Shown: piece by piece, positions 9,683 to 21,831 of the stretch
How positions within the stretch are numbered: the first letter of the stretch is position 1
How the letters are laid out: each line of letters begins with the position of its first letter
Source: Lotus japonicus
Taxonomy: Eukaryota > Streptophyta > Magnoliopsida > Fabales > Fabaceae
Reading direction: 5' to 3'
Length of the DNA stretch: 64,000 nucleotides
Assembly: GCF_012489685.1 (NCBI RefSeq)
Contig: NC_080042.1
Location: 48,226,066-48,290,065, forward strand
Program-made: the position numbers and the translations under genes
Notes under the pieces: model-generated
Told to the model about the DNA's origin: nothing
What the model saw: the letters and a program-made list of their open reading frames with translations, nothing else
Databases searched by the model: none

Positions 9683-12600
9683 TCACTCTGGACAAAAGTC
9701 CATGTTTAGATTTTTCAGAATAAAATTAAATCTATCCTCTGCTAAGGGCTTTGTAAAGATATCTGCCCATTGATGGTCAGTATCAACAAACTTCAGAAGA
9801 AGTACGCCCTTCTGTACATAATCTCTAATAAAATGATACTTTACCTCAATGTGCTTTGCCCTTGAATGCAAGATAGGATTCTTACTCAATGAGATTGCAG
9901 CAGTGTTATCACAATAGATTGGGATATTGCTCTCAAGGATCTGATAATCCTCCAGCTGATGTTTCATCCAGAGCATCTGAGTGCTGCATATTGCTGCTGA
10001 GATATATTCTGCCTCTGCAGTTGATAGTGCAATGGTTGATTGCCTCTTGCTTGCCCATGAGACTAGATTGCCTCCCAGAAATTGACAATTTCCAGAAGTA
10101 CTTTTTCTCTCTGTTCTATCTCCAGCATAATCAGCATCACAATAACCTGAAAGCTTATACTCTGATGTTTTCTTATACATCAAGCCAAGGTTAGTGGTGC
10201 CTTTCAGATACCTTAGGATCCTCTTAACAGCAGTTAAGTGGGTTTCCCTTGGATCTGATTGGAAACGAGCACATAAATGAACACTAAATAATATGTCTGG
10301 CCTAGATGCAGTTAAGTATAGAAGTGAACCTATCATGCCACGATAGAGCTTCTGACATACTTTACCACTTTTATCTTCTTTCTCCAGAATGCATGTTGGA
10401 TGCATTGGAGTCTTGGCCACTGTAGATTCCAGCATATTGAACTTCTTCAGAAGTTCTTTAGTGTACTTGCTCTGATGGATATATGTTCCTTCTGGTGTTT
10501 GATCAACTTGTATTCCCAGAAAGTACTTTAATTCTCCCATCATACTCATCTCAAATTCAGCCTGCATCATCTCAGAAAATTCTTTGCATAGAGATTGATT
10601 AGCAGAACCAAATATAATATCATCAACATAAATTTGCACAATTAAGATATCATCTTTATAAGTCTTGCAAAAGAGAGTTGTATCTACTTTACCCCTTACA
10701 AACTCATTCTCCAGAAGGAATGAGCTAAGTCTCTCATACCATGCTCTGGGAGCTTGTTTCAGACCGTAGAGTGATTTCTTCAATTTGAACACATGGTCTG
10801 GTTTCTTTTCATCTTCAAAACCTGGGGGTTGATGAACATAGACTTCCTCTGAGATATAACCATTTAGGAAGGCACTCTTTACGTCCATCTGATGTAGAAC
10901 TATGTTGTGATTTACTGAGAAAGAGATCAATAGTCTGATTGCCTCCAGTCTTGCTACCGGAGCAAATGTTTCAGTGTAGTCTATTCCTTCTTGCTGGCTG
11001 TAGCCTTGAGCAACTAGCCTTGCCTTGTTTCTGACTACATCTCCTTTCTCATTTAGCTTGTTTCTGAATACCCATTTCGTTCCAATAACGTGGACATTCT
11101 CAGGCTTCTTCACTAAGCTCCAAACATCGTTCTTGGAAAATTGATTCAATTCTTCTTCCATGGCCAGAATCCAATCCTTGTCCTGAAGAGCTTCATCTAT
11201 GGACTTGGGTTCAATTAAGGACACCAATCCTTTCAGACTCAGCAAGGTCTCTTCAGAGGGTCTGAAGGCAGATCTGGTTCTGACTGGTTCATCTTTGTTG
11301 CCCAGAATCAATTCCTTAGGGTGAGCTGTAGTGATTCTGCTCTTCTTCAGAGTTTGTGAGTTAGAGGGACCAGCTTCTTCCTCTGGTTCATCTTCCTCTG
11401 GCTCAACTTCCTCTGGAGCTTTGCCTTTGTCAGAAACATTAATGCTTAAATCTGCAAACTTTTCAACTAGCTTTGACTGGTCAGAGTCAAGCTTATCATC
11501 AAATCTAACATGAATAGATTCTTCAATAGTCTTAGCATCAGTATTATAAAATCTAAAACCTTTAGATCTATCAGAATAACCAAGTAATAGACACTTAGAA
11601 GACTTAGCATCAAATTTATGCAATCTATCCTTAGTATTGAGAACATAACAAACACAGCCAAAAGGATGAAAATAAGAAATGTTGGGTTTTATGTTCTTCC
11701 ACAATTCATAAGGAGTCTTATTCAGAATTGGTCTCACAGAGATTCTGTTCTGAATGTAACATGCTGTATTTACTGCCTCTGCCCAAAAGTGTTTAGCCAT
11801 GCCAGTTTCTTGGAGCATGGTTCTAGCCATCTCCTGAAGAGTTCTGTTCTTCCTCTCAACAACACCATTTTGTTGAGGAGTTCTGGGACAAGAGAAATCA
11901 TGTGCAATTCCATAGGAATCAAACAGACTCTCAAACTTGTCATTCTCAAACTCTCCACCATGGTCACTTCTGACACGCACAATCCTGCAAGCCTTCTCGT
12001 TTTGCACTTGAGCAATGAAGGTAGAGAACACAGCATGAGACTCATCCTTGCGGGTTAGAAACTTTACCCATGTCCAGCGGCTATAGTCATCAACGATAAC
12101 CATCCCATATCTCTTGCCACCTATAGACTCAGTTTTCACTGGTCCAAACAGGTCGATATGCAGAAGTTCTAACGGCCTTGAGGTTGAGACAACATTCTTT
12201 GCCTTGAAAAGGACTTTTGTGAATTTGCCTTTCTGACATGCTTCACAAAGAGCGTCTGAAGCGAACTTCAGATTGGGTAAGCCCCTGACAAGGTTTAGCT
12301 TGCTCAGCTGAGAAATCTTTCTCATACTGGCATGCCCTAACCGTCTATGCCATACCCACTGCTCTTCATTAACAGACAGAAGGCACTTCACATTCTGAGC
12401 CTCCAACTCAGATAATCTGATCTTATAAATGTTGTTCTTCCTCTTGCTGTTAAACAGAACAGAGCCATCGATCTGACTTACAGCCCGGCAGGACTTTTGA
12501 TTGAATATAACATCATAACCCTTGTCAGCTAATTGACTTATAGACAATAAGTTATGTGTTAAGCCGTCTACCAATAAAACATTATCAATGCATGGACTAC

Positions 12601-12787
12601 TATCTACACAAATAGTACCAGTACCAATAATTTTACCCTTTTCATTTCCTCCGAAGCCAACTTCGCCTCCAGGCTTAAGTTTCAGCTCTCGGAACATACG
12701 CTTTTCTCCCGTCATGTGACGCGAGCATCCACTGTCCAGATACCATGATTGGTGTTTCAGTGGAGCTATCAAGGATATCTGCAACAT
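9683..12787 (-). CDS. Copia pol polyprotein (protease-integrase-RT-RNase H), left contig copy
   Basis: The frame is 1034 aa. In order it has the copia protease active site [12 protein letters not shown] (residues about 16-27) and the GAG-pre-integrase zinc region with WHRRLGHAS (about 145). The integrase core follows with [21 protein letters not shown] and [15 protein letters not shown], which hold the D, D and E residues. The reverse transcriptase has DVKSAFLNG and the catalytic IYVDDIIFG. Copia RNase H has [20 protein letters not shown] and IYCDNTAA. The frame is +1 relative to gag and overlaps its end (12675-12787), so translation needs a frameshift or another bypass. The listed start only opens the frame and is not a true initiation codon. 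There are no internal stops, so it looks competent. Confidence 0.95.
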   Translation of the reverse strand: MLQISLIAPLKHQSWYLDSGCSRHMTGEKRMFRELKLKPGGEVGFGGNEKGKIIGTGTICVDSSPCIDNVLLVDGLTHNLLSISQLADKGYDVIFNQKSCRAVSQIDGSVLFNSKRKNNIYKIRLSELEAQNVKCLLSVNEEQWVWHRRLGHASMRKISQLSKLNLVRGLPNLKFASDALCEACQKGKFTKVLFKAKNVVSTSRPLELLHIDLFGPVKTESIGGKRYGMVIVDDYSRWTWVKFLTRKDESHAVFSTFIAQVQNEKACRIVRVRSDHGGEFENDKFESLFDSYGIAHDFSCPRTPQQNGVVERKNRTLQEMARTMLQETGMAKHFWAEAVNTACYIQNRISVRPILNKTPYELWKNIKPNISYFHPFGCVCYVLNTKDRLHKFDAKSSKCLLLGYSDRSKGFRFYNTDAKTIEESIHVRFDDKLDSDQSKLVEKFADLSINVSDKGKAPEEVEPEEDEPEEEAGPSNSQTLKKSRITTAHPKELILGNKDEPVRTRSAFRPSEETLLSLKGLVSLIEPKSIDEALQDKDWILAMEEELNQFSKNDVWSLVKKPENVHVIGTKWVFRNKLNEKGDVVRNKARLVAQGYSQQEGIDYTETFAPVARLEAIRLLISFSVNHNIVLHQMDVKSAFLNGYISEEVYVHQPPGFEDEKKPDHVFKLKKSLYGLKQAPRAWYERLSSFLLENEFVRGKVDTTLFCKTYKDDILIVQIYVDDIIFGSANQSLCKEFSEMMQAEFEMSMMGELKYFLGIQVDQTPEGTYIHQSKYTKELLKKFNMLESTVAKTPMHPTCILEKEDKSGKVCQKLYRGMIGSLLYLTASRPDILFSVHLCARFQSDPRETHLTAVKRILRYLKGTTNLGLMYKKTSEYKLSGYCDADYAGDRTERKSTSGNCQFLGGNLVSWASKRQSTIALSTAEAEYISAAICSTQMLWMKHQLEDYQILESNIPIYCDNTAAISLSKNPILHSRAKHIEVKYHFIRDYVQKGVLLLKFVDTDHQWADIFTKPLAEDRFNFILKNLNMDFCPE

Positions 12788-13375
12788 AGATAATCTTGTC
12801 CTTAGGTACCCACTTTCTGGGTCCTCTTTTGTTAGTTACCCCAGAGGTTCTGATCACCTTGGGTGTCTCAACATAATATTTTAAAGGAATATTTGCATGA
12901 TATTTAGTCATAGAGAAAGATCCCTTTTTAAGAGGGTTTTTAGCAACTTTAGCAGGTACAGGATCAGGCAATATGGTACCAGAGGGAACAAAGCATTCAT
13001 ATAAAGATTTAGCTTTAGACACAGAAGGCTCATTTCTAATTGGTTTAGAATAGCCAATGTCATGCATTCCATTTCTGCTTACGCCATAGATCATTGAAGC
13101 CATTAAGCTTCTATCCACGCTTTTAGCTAGGAATCTTTGAAAAGACTTTTCATACTTAGATTCATTTCTACAATCAGAGGCATCACAGGCAACAATTTCT
13201 TCTAACTTAGCAATCTGGTTCTTAAGCACAGAGTTAGAATTTACCAAAGCATGATTTTCATTTTTCAAATCAGAAATAATTTTCTCATGTTCAGAAGGAG
13301 TCTTGGAGACAGCAGATAAGTTCTTTTTCAACTTTTTATGCTTAGACAATAAAGAGTTATACTTATCCATGATAT
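12675..13375 (-). CDS. gag, C-terminal part, cut by the assembly gap
   Basis: This is the last ~233 codons of gag, identical to 18631-19331. It covers a coiled-coil segment and the C-terminal tail [14 protein letters not shown]. It runs into the run of Ns at 13376, where the contig ends. The missing N-terminal half is present only in the right-hand copy (18631-20541). Confidence 0.85.
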
Positions 13376-13475
13376 NNNNNNNNNNNNNNNNNNNNNNNNN
13401 NNNNNNNNNNNNNNNNNNNNNNNNNNNNNNNNNNNNNNNNNNNNNNNNNNNNNNNNNNNNNNNNNNNNNNNNNNN
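13376..13475. other. Assembly gap (100 N)
   Basis: Exactly 100 Ns, the conventional placeholder for a gap of unknown size. The left flank is gag of element I and the right flank is the envelope-like gene of the same element. The two flanks repeat each other for about 5.86 kb (7511-13375 versus 13476-19331). Confidence 0.98.
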
Positions 13476-15197
13476 CTGATGCTCTGGGAGCAGAGTGATC
13501 AGACGTTCTGGGTTGTGGTTCTGTTTGGTTGGGCTCGGGTTGGTTTTGGATGATGGGTTCAGAAGATAAGGGATCATATGGAATGGTAAGGAGAGAGGTT
13601 GGATCTTCTGACCTAGAGGTTTGGGTCTGAAGCAAATTCCAGAGAGGTGCTTCAGTAGGAGAAGGTTGAAAGAAGGAAGATCTTGGGGAATGTGGTGGAG
13701 TGGTGTTTGTGCGGCTGGCTGGGATTCAGGAATAGGAGTGAGGGGATTTGAGGAGTGTTGAAGTAAGGCAGAAATAGAAGTGCATCAAATAAATTCAAAT
13801 CATCATCAGAAGCAAGTGCAGGCTTACTTGAATGTGCTGATGATCGAGTCACTCTGGCAGGAGCGTCAGTCCTTCTGACCTCTGCAGCAGCTGGTTCCAC
13901 CCGAGTAGGCTTCACCACGATTCTGACTTTCTTCTGCTTCTTCTTAGGAGACCATCCTCACTATCATCACATCATCATCATCAGGCTTGCTCTTCGGCTT
14001 CTTGACCAGAGGGACATCAGATTCCTCTGAGGATTCCTCCAGAACCATCTTCCTCTTGGTTTTCTTCTTGGGAGGAGAAGGAAACTCTGGTGCTGGTGGA
14101 AGTCTGCTGACAAAATCATCAAGGTCAATCTCGAATCCTTGAGCCCTGAGGTCTTCAACATAGCATCTGATGGCGTCAGGATGATCTGCGTGAGTCCACA
14201 GAGGGTAGTCATTCAGAGGCATTCTTCTTCCTCTGATCTCAGAAGATGTGTCTTCATGAGCAGGAGCAATCTTCTTCTGGATTAAGCCCATCTTCTTCAA
14301 AGAATTTGCAGTGAAGACATCGCTGACAATTGTGCTCAAGTCCTCTGTGCAACCAGCATTGATCAAATCTTGCACCAAGTTGCTTTCAATGAGAAAGTCT
14401 GAGAGCAGCCTCCCAAAAGGGATATATTTGATTGCAGACTTGATGGAGGCGGTGGTGCGAGACTTCCGGATGCATTCCTTCAAATAGGAGAACAGGAAGT
14501 AAGGAAGGCAGATCTTCTCCTGATCTTGGATGAAGAACAACATCGCCTTCTGGTTGAAGTTGATGTAGTCTGGAGAACTGCCCTTTGGTCGCTGATTGAT
14601 GCAGTTGAGCGGGATCTTGTGCCAGATTCTCAGTTTGGGGTGAAGGTCCATCACCTTGTAACTCGTCTTGCCCGGTTTGAAGGTGGTGTACAGAGCCTTG
14701 TTGACTATGTCCTTGGTTCTGGATTTCAGCTTCGATTCCGTCAGTTGGAACCGATACCCACAAGCAGTTTCTGCACCTAGCAGATTCACGAATGACTTCT
14801 CCGTGATGATGATCTTCCTGCCCAGTATGTAAGAGACCACCTGAGTATCATCACAGTCGGCGTGCTTCCAGAATTCCTTTACCAGCTTCTCATACACCGG
14901 TCCTCGAAGTCGATTGAAGTAGTTTCCCCAACCTTGAGCTTGGACTTCAGGACGAAGATCAAACCCATTTGCAGCCAAGTTGTCGAGGTTGAATCTCCAT
15001 TCTGCCAGGACTTGGAGTTCCTCAGGAGGAAATACACAGTGAACGACACAGCCCCGTTCTGCAATAGGAACAACCTGCTCTGGCGCTGAGCTTGTTCTTG
15101 TGCCGGTTCTCAGAGCCCCTTGACCCGTTGCCAAACCGACTACCATGTGAGGGAACTGAGGTGCATCTGCAGTAGATCTTCTGGTTTGTCTCACCAT
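13476..15197 (-). pseudogene. Envelope-like gene, right contig copy, partial with apparent frameshifts
   Basis: It is nearly identical to 7511-9239. It carries single-base deletions in short homopolymers, for example GG to G near 13705, 13778 and 13950, CC to C near 13970, and T or G runs near 15086-15120. These break the frame into pieces. Its C-terminal half is missing because the contig starts at 13476. The deletions look like consensus errors at a contig end rather than biological decay; the left copy shows the intact frame. Confidence 0.8.
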
Positions 15198-15662
15198 TTT
15201 GAAGAGGTTGAAGGTTTGAGGTAGAAGATGAAGTTTGAAGGATGAAGAGAGATCGAGAGAGAATTCGAGAAAAAGGCGGTTTTGAAAAGCAGAGAGTGCG
15301 AGAGTGAAAACCGGAAGTGAGAGAGAACGTGTGTGTATAGTGGGTTTTATCAAATAACCGTTGTTGATTCAAAAAGCACTTTAAGATCAACGGTTGAAAA
15401 TTAAAGATAGATAGTAACAGTAAAATACACAATCACACACAGGAGATAAGCATATCTACACGCAATCATAACAGACTGTCACACGGCACAAGGAACTATG
15501 CATCAGAAATTCTGACGCACGTGTTGTTGTCTCAGCTTCAGAGTCAGTACCAGTGGGCACACACACTCTGATTGAGTTACCTTCTGGACTAGACATCTTC
15601 TGATCAAGAAGTATCATAGTCAGAGGTTCTGATCCATCTTCACTCTGGACAAAAGTCCATGT
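15198..15662. other. Spacer between pol and envelope-like gene, right contig copy
   Basis: It matches 9240-9682, with further single-base losses near 15486 and 15669. It holds no separate gene. Confidence 0.5.
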
Positions 15663-18600
15663 TTAGATTTTCAGAATAAAATTAAATCTATCCTCTGCTA
15701 AGGGCTTTGTAAAGATATCTGCCCATTGATGGTCAGTATCAACAAACTTCAGAAGAAGTACGCCCTTCTGTACATAATCTCTAATAAAATGATACTTTAC
15801 CTCAATGTGCTTTGCCCTTGAATGCAAGATAGGATTCTTACTCAATGAGATTGCAGCAGTGTTATCACAATAGATTGGGATATTGCTCTCAAGGATCTGA
15901 TAATCCTCCAGCTGATGTTTCATCCAGAGCATCTGAGTGCTGCATATTGCTGCTGAGATATATTCTGCCTCTGCAGTTGATAGTGCAATGGTTGATTGCC
16001 TCTTGCTTGCCCATGAGACTAGATTGCCTCCCAGAAATTGACAATTTCCAGAAGTACTTTTTCTCTCTGTTCTATCTCCAGCATAATCAGCATCACAATA
16101 ACCTGAAAGCTTATACTCTGATGTTTTCTTATACATCAAGCCAAGGTTAGTGGTGCCTTTCAGATACCTTAGGATCCTCTTAACAGCAGTTAAGTGGGTT
16201 TCCCTTGGATCTGATTGGAAACGAGCACATAAATGAACACTAAATAATATGTCTGGCCTAGATGCAGTTAAGTATAGAAGTGAACCTATCATGCCACGAT
16301 AGAGCTTCTGACATACTTTACCACTTTTATCTTCTTTCTCCAGAATGCATGTTGGATGCATTGGAGTCTTGGCCACTGTAGATTCCAGCATATTGAACTT
16401 CTTCAGAAGTTCTTTAGTGTACTTGCTCTGATGGATATATGTTCCTTCTGGTGTTTGATCAACTTGTATTCCCAGAAAGTACTTTAATTCTCCCATCATA
16501 CTCATCTCAAATTCAGCCTGCATCATCTCAGAAAATTCTTTGCATAGAGATTGATTAGCAGAACCAAATATAATATCATCAACATAAATTTGCACAATTA
16601 AGATATCATCTTTATAAGTCTTGCAAAAGAGAGTTGTATCTACTTTACCCCTTACAAACTCATTCTCCAGAAGGAATGAGCTAAGTCTCTCATACCATGC
16701 TCTGGGAGCTTGTTTCAGACCGTAGAGTGATTTCTTCAATTTGAACACATGGTCTGGTTTCTTTTCATCTTCAAAACCTGGGGGTTGATGAACATAGACT
16801 TCCTCTGAGATATAACCATTTAGGAAGGCACTCTTTACGTCCATCTGATGTAGAACTATGTTGTGATTTACTGAGAAAGAGATCAATAGTCTGATTGCCT
16901 CCAGTCTTGCTACCGGAGCAAATGTTTCAGTGTAGTCTATTCCTTCTTGCTGGCTGTAGCCTTGAGCAACTAGCCTTGCCTTGTTTCTGACTACATCTCC
17001 TTTCTCATTTAGCTTGTTTCTGAATACCCATTTCGTTCCAATAACGTGGACATTCTCAGGCTTCTTCACTAAGCTCCAAACATCGTTCTTGGAAAATTGA
17101 TTCAATTCTTCTTCCATGGCCAGAATCCAATCCTTGTCCTGAAGAGCTTCATCTATGGACTTGGGTTCAATTAAGGACACCAATCCTTTCAGACTCAGCA
17201 AGGTCTCTTCAGAGGGTCTGAAGGCAGATCTGGTTCTGACTGGTTCATCTTTGTTGCCCAGAATCAATTCCTTAGGGTGAGCTGTAGTGATTCTGCTCTT
17301 CTTCAGAGTTTGTGAGTTAGAGGGACCAGCTTCTTCCTCTGGTTCATCTTCCTCTGGCTCAACTTCCTCTGGAGCTTTGCCTTTGTCAGAAACATTAATG
17401 CTTAAATCTGCAAACTTTTCAACTAGCTTTGACTGGTCAGAGTCAAGCTTATCATCAAATCTAACATGAATAGATTCTTCAATAGTCTTAGCATCAGTAT
17501 TATAAAATCTAAAACCTTTAGATCTATCAGAATAACCAAGTAATAGACACTTAGAAGACTTAGCATCAAATTTATGCAATCTATCCTTAGTATTGAGAAC
17601 ATAACAAACACAGCCAAAAGGATGAAAATAAGAAATGTTGGGTTTTATGTTCTTCCACAATTCATAAGGAGTCTTATTCAGAATTGGTCTCACAGAGATT
17701 CTGTTCTGAATGTAACATGCTGTATTTACTGCCTCTGCCCAAAAGTGTTTAGCCATGCCAGTTTCTTGGAGCATGGTTCTAGCCATCTCCTGAAGAGTTC
17801 TGTTCTTCCTCTCAACAACACCATTTTGTTGAGGAGTTCTGGGACAAGAGAAATCATGTGCAATTCCATAGGAATCAAACAGACTCTCAAACTTGTCATT
17901 CTCAAACTCTCCACCATGGTCACTTCTGACACGCACAATCCTGCAAGCCTTCTCGTTTTGCACTTGAGCAATGAAGGTAGAGAACACAGCATGAGACTCA
18001 TCCTTGCGGGTTAGAAACTTTACCCATGTCCAGCGGCTATAGTCATCAACGATAACCATCCCATATCTCTTGCCACCTATAGACTCAGTTTTCACTGGTC
18101 CAAACAGGTCGATATGCAGAAGTTCTAACGGCCTTGAGGTTGAGACAACATTCTTTGCCTTGAAAAGGACTTTTGTGAATTTGCCTTTCTGACATGCTTC
18201 ACAAAGAGCGTCTGAAGCGAACTTCAGATTGGGTAAGCCCCTGACAAGGTTTAGCTTGCTCAGCTGAGAAATCTTTCTCATACTGGCATGCCCTAACCGT
18301 CTATGCCATACCCACTGCTCTTCATTAACAGACAGAAGGCACTTCACATTCTGAGCCTCCAACTCAGATAATCTGATCTTATAAATGTTGTTCTTCCTCT
18401 TGCTGTTAAACAGAACAGAGCCATCGATCTGACTTACAGCCCGGCAGGACTTTTGATTGAATATAACATCATAACCCTTGTCAGCTAATTGACTTATAGA
18501 CAATAAGTTATGTGTTAAGCCGTCTACCAATAAAACATTATCAATGCATGGACTACTATCTACACAAATAGTACCAGTACCAATAATTTTACCCTTTTCA

Positions 18601-18743
18601 TTTCCTCCGAAGCCAACTTCGCCTCCAGGCTTAAGTTTCAGCTCTCGGAACATACGCTTTTCTCCCGTCATGTGACGCGAGCATCCACTGTCCAGATACC
18701 ATGATTGGTGTTTCAGTGGAGCTATCAAGGATATCTGCAACAT
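15663..18743 (-). CDS. Copia pol polyprotein, right contig copy
   Basis: It has the same domains as 9683-12787: protease DSG, GAG-pre-integrase, integrase DDE, RT with YVDD, and RNase H. It is identical by eye apart from the extreme C-terminus. There, loss of one T in a T5 run near 15669 changes the last residues from NLNMDFCPE to a premature end. That difference belongs to the same class of homopolymer deletions seen down to 13476 and is probably a sequence error. The frame is +1 relative to gag, overlapping at 18631-18743. Confidence 0.93.
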   Translation of the reverse strand: MLQISLIAPLKHQSWYLDSGCSRHMTGEKRMFRELKLKPGGEVGFGGNEKGKIIGTGTICVDSSPCIDNVLLVDGLTHNLLSISQLADKGYDVIFNQKSCRAVSQIDGSVLFNSKRKNNIYKIRLSELEAQNVKCLLSVNEEQWVWHRRLGHASMRKISQLSKLNLVRGLPNLKFASDALCEACQKGKFTKVLFKAKNVVSTSRPLELLHIDLFGPVKTESIGGKRYGMVIVDDYSRWTWVKFLTRKDESHAVFSTFIAQVQNEKACRIVRVRSDHGGEFENDKFESLFDSYGIAHDFSCPRTPQQNGVVERKNRTLQEMARTMLQETGMAKHFWAEAVNTACYIQNRISVRPILNKTPYELWKNIKPNISYFHPFGCVCYVLNTKDRLHKFDAKSSKCLLLGYSDRSKGFRFYNTDAKTIEESIHVRFDDKLDSDQSKLVEKFADLSINVSDKGKAPEEVEPEEDEPEEEAGPSNSQTLKKSRITTAHPKELILGNKDEPVRTRSAFRPSEETLLSLKGLVSLIEPKSIDEALQDKDWILAMEEELNQFSKNDVWSLVKKPENVHVIGTKWVFRNKLNEKGDVVRNKARLVAQGYSQQEGIDYTETFAPVARLEAIRLLISFSVNHNIVLHQMDVKSAFLNGYISEEVYVHQPPGFEDEKKPDHVFKLKKSLYGLKQAPRAWYERLSSFLLENEFVRGKVDTTLFCKTYKDDILIVQIYVDDIIFGSANQSLCKEFSEMMQAEFEMSMMGELKYFLGIQVDQTPEGTYIHQSKYTKELLKKFNMLESTVAKTPMHPTCILEKEDKSGKVCQKLYRGMIGSLLYLTASRPDILFSVHLCARFQSDPRETHLTAVKRILRYLKGTTNLGLMYKKTSEYKLSGYCDADYAGDRTERKSTSGNCQFLGGNLVSWASKRQSTIALSTAEAEYISAAICSTQMLWMKHQLEDYQILESNIPIYCDNTAAISLSKNPILHSRAKHIEVKYHFIRDYVQKGVLLLKFVDTDHQWADIFTKPLAEDRFNFILKI

Positions 18744-20541
18744 AGATAATCTTGTCCTTAGGTACCCACTTTCTGGGTCCTCTTTTGTTAGTTACCCCAG
18801 AGGTTCTGATCACCTTGGGTGTCTCAACATAATATTTTAAAGGAATATTTGCATGATATTTAGTCATAGAGAAAGATCCCTTTTTAAGAGGGTTTTTAGC
18901 AACTTTAGCAGGTACAGGATCAGGCAATATGGTACCAGAGGGAACAAAGCATTCATATAAAGATTTAGCTTTAGACACAGAAGGCTCATTTCTAATTGGT
19001 TTAGAATAGCCAATGTCATGCATTCCATTTCTGCTTACGCCATAGATCATTGAAGCCATTAAGCTTCTATCCACGCTTTTAGCTAGGAATCTTTGAAAAG
19101 ACTTTTCATACTTAGATTCATTTCTACAATCAGAGGCATCACAGGCAACAATTTCTTCTAACTTAGCAATCTGGTTCTTAAGCACAGAGTTAGAATTTAC
19201 CAAAGCATGATTTTCATTTTTCAAATCAGAAATAATTTTCTCATGTTCAGAAGGAGTCTTGGAGACAGCAGATAAGTTCTTTTTCAACTTTTTATGCTTA
19301 GACAATAAAGAGTTATACTTATCCATGATATCAGACAAAGCATGTTTCAGTTCAGAGGTAGAGAAAGAAGCAAATACCTCATTTTCATCGTCTGAGTTAG
19401 GATCTCCTTCTGATTCTGAGTCAGAGTCAACAGCTTCCTTTGACTCTGCTCCTTTGTCTTTGATAATGGCCATGAGTCCTTGGACTTCACCATCAGAGTC
19501 AACATCCTCTGACTCTGATTCATCAAATGTCACCATCAGACTCTTCTTGGTCTTGAAGTGCTTCTTTGGCTTCTTGTCCTTCTTCAATTTTGGACAGTCA
19601 CTTTTGTAGTGCCCTGATTCTTTGCACTCAAAGCAAGTGACTTCCTTGATTGATGACTTCTTCTGACCTGAGGATTCAGACTTTCCTCTTGCCTTTCCAG
19701 AGCCTTTGAACTTGCTCTGCCTGTGCTTCCAGATGCGGTTGAGTCTCTTGGAGATCAGAGTCAGCTCATCTTCATCAGAATCTTCTGATGCTTCTTCAGA
19801 TTCTTCTTCTTCAGCTTGGAGAGCCTTTGACTTCTCAACTTTAGCCTTTTCAGATTTGGATTTCAAGGCTATGGACTTTTTCCTTAGATCTTGCATCTCT
19901 GAGCGCTTCAGCTCATGGCATTTCAAAATGCTGATGAGTTCTTCTAAACTCATATTCTCAACGTCTCTCGTGAGCTCTATTGAAGTCACCAAAGGCATCC
20001 AACTTTCAGGAAGACACCTGATGACCCTTATGACATGATCTTTTGTTGTGTAGCTCTTGTTGAGAGGTCGTATGCCAGCTACAAGCAATTGAAATCTGGA
20101 GAACATTTCTTCAATGGACTCATTTGGCTCCATGATGAAGGATTCATACTTTTGGATCAAAGACAATGCCTTTGATTCTTTGACTTTCTTGTTTCCTTCA
20201 TGAGACATCTTCAGAGAATCAAAAATGCCTTTAGCAAACTCACGATCTGTAATCTTCTGGTACTCCTCATAGGAAATAGCACTTAGAAGAATTGCTCTTG
20301 CTTTGTGATGTTGTGAGTACAGCTTCTTTTGATCTGCAGTCATCTCTGACCTTGGGATCTTCTTGCCATCTGCATCAACTGGACGCTCATAGCCATCCAC
20401 AATAATATCCCAGAGATCTGCATCGAAACCCAGAAAGAAACTTTCCAGTCTATCTTTCCAATATTCGAACCTTTGACCATCGAACATAGGAGGCTTTGCG
20501 TTGTAACCATCTCTTTGAGTTTCACTGGTGGTGGCAGCCAT
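18631..20541 (-). CDS. Sirevirus gag polyprotein of element I (636 aa)
   Basis: The start ATG at 20541 lies 58 bp downstream of the PBS. The N-terminal region with [20 protein letters not shown] and [20 protein letters not shown] is the copia gag fold (DUF4219/UBN2 type). A zinc knuckle [14 protein letters not shown] follows near residue 305, then an acidic Ser/Glu/Asp-rich stretch and a coiled coil (about 400-460) that would form capsid or nucleocapsid. The C-terminal [20 protein letters not shown] overlaps the protease active site read in the +1 frame. The frame is intact. Only this copy is complete; 12675-13375 repeats its 3' part. Confidence 0.93.
   Translation of the reverse strand: MAATTSETQRDGYNAKPPMFDGQRFEYWKDRLESFFLGFDADLWDIIVDGYERPVDADGKKIPRSEMTADQKKLYSQHHKARAILLSAISYEEYQKITDREFAKGIFDSLKMSHEGNKKVKESKALSLIQKYESFIMEPNESIEEMFSRFQLLVAGIRPLNKSYTTKDHVIRVIRCLPESWMPLVTSIELTRDVENMSLEELISILKCHELKRSEMQDLRKKSIALKSKSEKAKVEKSKALQAEEEESEEASEDSDEDELTLISKRLNRIWKHRQSKFKGSGKARGKSESSGQKKSSIKEVTCFECKESGHYKSDCPKLKKDKKPKKHFKTKKSLMVTFDESESEDVDSDGEVQGLMAIIKDKGAESKEAVDSDSESEGDPNSDDENEVFASFSTSELKHALSDIMDKYNSLLSKHKKLKKNLSAVSKTPSEHEKIISDLKNENHALVNSNSVLKNQIAKLEEIVACDASDCRNESKYEKSFQRFLAKSVDRSLMASMIYGVSRNGMHDIGYSKPIRNEPSVSKAKSLYECFVPSGTILPDPVPAKVAKNPLKKGSFSMTKYHANIPLKYYVETPKVIRTSGVTNKRGPRKWVPKDKIIYVADILDSSTETPIMVSGQWMLASHDGRKAYVPRAET
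18657..18695 (-). other. 39-bp dual-coding segment conserved between elements I and II
   Basis: This segment, also present at 12701-12739, is identical base for base to 31407-31445 in element II, although the two elements have otherwise diverged. In the gag frame it encodes [12 protein letters not shown]; in the +1 frame it encodes the protease motif [13 protein letters not shown]. Confidence 0.8.
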
Positions 20542-20599
20542 TGTTTTTCACACCGGCCCGGATCACTGAACACTGTTAGGTGTGGTAATCAGAACTTGC

Positions 20600-20611
20600 G
20601 CTCTGATACCA
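20600..20611 (-). other. Primer-binding site of element I
   Basis: The minus strand reads TGGTATCAGAGC, complementary to the 3' end of plant initiator tRNA-Met, two bases from the 5' LTR end. It fixes the element's orientation. Confidence 0.93.
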
Positions 20612-20613
20612 AT

Positions 20614-21831
20614 TGAAGGTATGAAAAACGGTAGAAAGGGGGGGTTTGAATAACGTTTTCAGTACAAAACTACCACCTTAAAGATTTAGACAAATCTTTC
20701 GAGAACTTAAGTGCTAAAGATAAGAGATAGAAAAGCACACAAGGATTTTATCCTGGTTCACTTGATAAATCCCTCAAGCTACTCCAGTCCACCCGTTAAG
20801 GTGATTTCTTCCTTCTTAGAATGAAGGCAATCCACTAATCAGGTAAGAGTTACAACTGCACTTGAAACCTACAAGTGACTAACAATTACACTGACTTAGC
20901 TCACACTAAGATTCACTCTCTTAGTCTTCTCTAGGATCCGATCAACCTTGATCTCCTAAAGGAACTAAACAAACTGTTTATCAAAGAAATGTTTACAAGA
21001 GATTTGCTTCTAAAAAGCTGATAGTAAACACAATGAATTTCAGATGAAAGAAAGCTTAGAATATTTTGAATATCTTTCGCGTGTGTGTTGCTTCTCGTGT
21101 TCTATTCTCGCCGCTTCTTTCAATCTTCAGCCTCTATATATACTCCAAGGATTAGGGTTGAGCGTTGCATGGGAAATGCTACCGTTGGAGGGCAGTTCTG
21201 GAAAATCCAGCTTCTGCTGTGGCTGAGAACGTTAGGTAGGTCGTCAGGAAGGTACACTTGCTTTTGTACTTGGATAGCGACTTGACCTTTTAACCTAGGA
21301 GACTTCTGATCAGGGGAATACTTCATATTGGAACTTGTGAAGCCGGTTGATCAGAGTCAGAGGGAAAGCACAGATCCTCTGACCATTGTATCTTCTGATT
21401 CTGAACTCAGAGGGAAGAACATGGCCTTCAGAGTTTCTTGCTTCTGGACTTCAGAGTTTCCACTATTCAGCTTCTGGATCTTCAGAGTCTTCTACACCAT
21501 CAGAACATCTGAACCTTCAGTGTTTCTTGGCTATCAGAACTTCTGGATCTTCAGAGCTTCTAGCGACTGAGTCCTCATCAGAGTTTGTATAGCTTCAGAA
21601 CTTCTGAAGTTTTTCCACTGTTCATACTGAACATGGTGAATGCGAAAGCGTTGCTTGGGTTACCCTTTATACACAGTGCTTCTGATTTGTGTGAGATTGA
21701 GTTGAGGTCAGAGCCTGTAAATAGCACACTCAGAAAAACACGTTAGAGTACCACAATTGTTCATATCAAAAGGTTAACTTGTAATCATCAAAACATAGAG
21801 TTGTACTACTAGATCAAAACTTGATCTTACA
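20614..21831 (-). repeat. 5' LTR of element I
   Basis: A 1218-bp LTR matching 3764-4981. The minus-strand TATA (TATATATA, near 21135-21142) would drive element transcription leftwards. It has the same TTCAGA/TCTGAA-rich block as the other LTR, but its palindrome is broken by one base (GAAGT instead of GAAGC near 21610). The flanking 5-mer ACCGA is at 21832-21836. Confidence 0.93.

Larger units (their letters stand above)
3764..21831 (-). mobile_element. Element I: Ty1/copia Sirevirus-type LTR retrotransposon, family A (contains assembly gap)
   Basis: Two 1218-bp LTRs (TG...CA) bound the element. The flanking 5-mers GCCGA and ACCGA are a target-site duplication with one mismatch. The 5' LTR is the right one, next to an initiator-tRNA-Met-type PBS, so the element reads right to left: gag, pol, envelope-like gene, then a small antisense gene, PPT and 3' LTR. 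The apparent 18,068 bp includes 100 Ns and about 5.86 kb of sequence present twice. Counted once, the element would be near 12.1 kb. The envelope-like gene after a copia pol points to the Sirevirus (SIRE/Maximus) group. The LTRs appear to differ at about one position, so the insertion is young. It sits inside the Helitron-like gene. Confidence 0.9.

Noticed and set aside
11618..12058. 146-codon plus-strand ORF opposite the integrase of element I (repeated at 17574-18014)
   Set aside because: It lies entirely opposite intact integrase codons and has no recognisable features. Its presence in both copies only reflects the duplicated contig ends.
13476..20541. A second tandem copy of element I as real biology
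   Set aside because: There is no LTR between the copies, an exact 100-N gap, and near-identical overlap with errors only near the contig start. An unmerged overlap is simpler.
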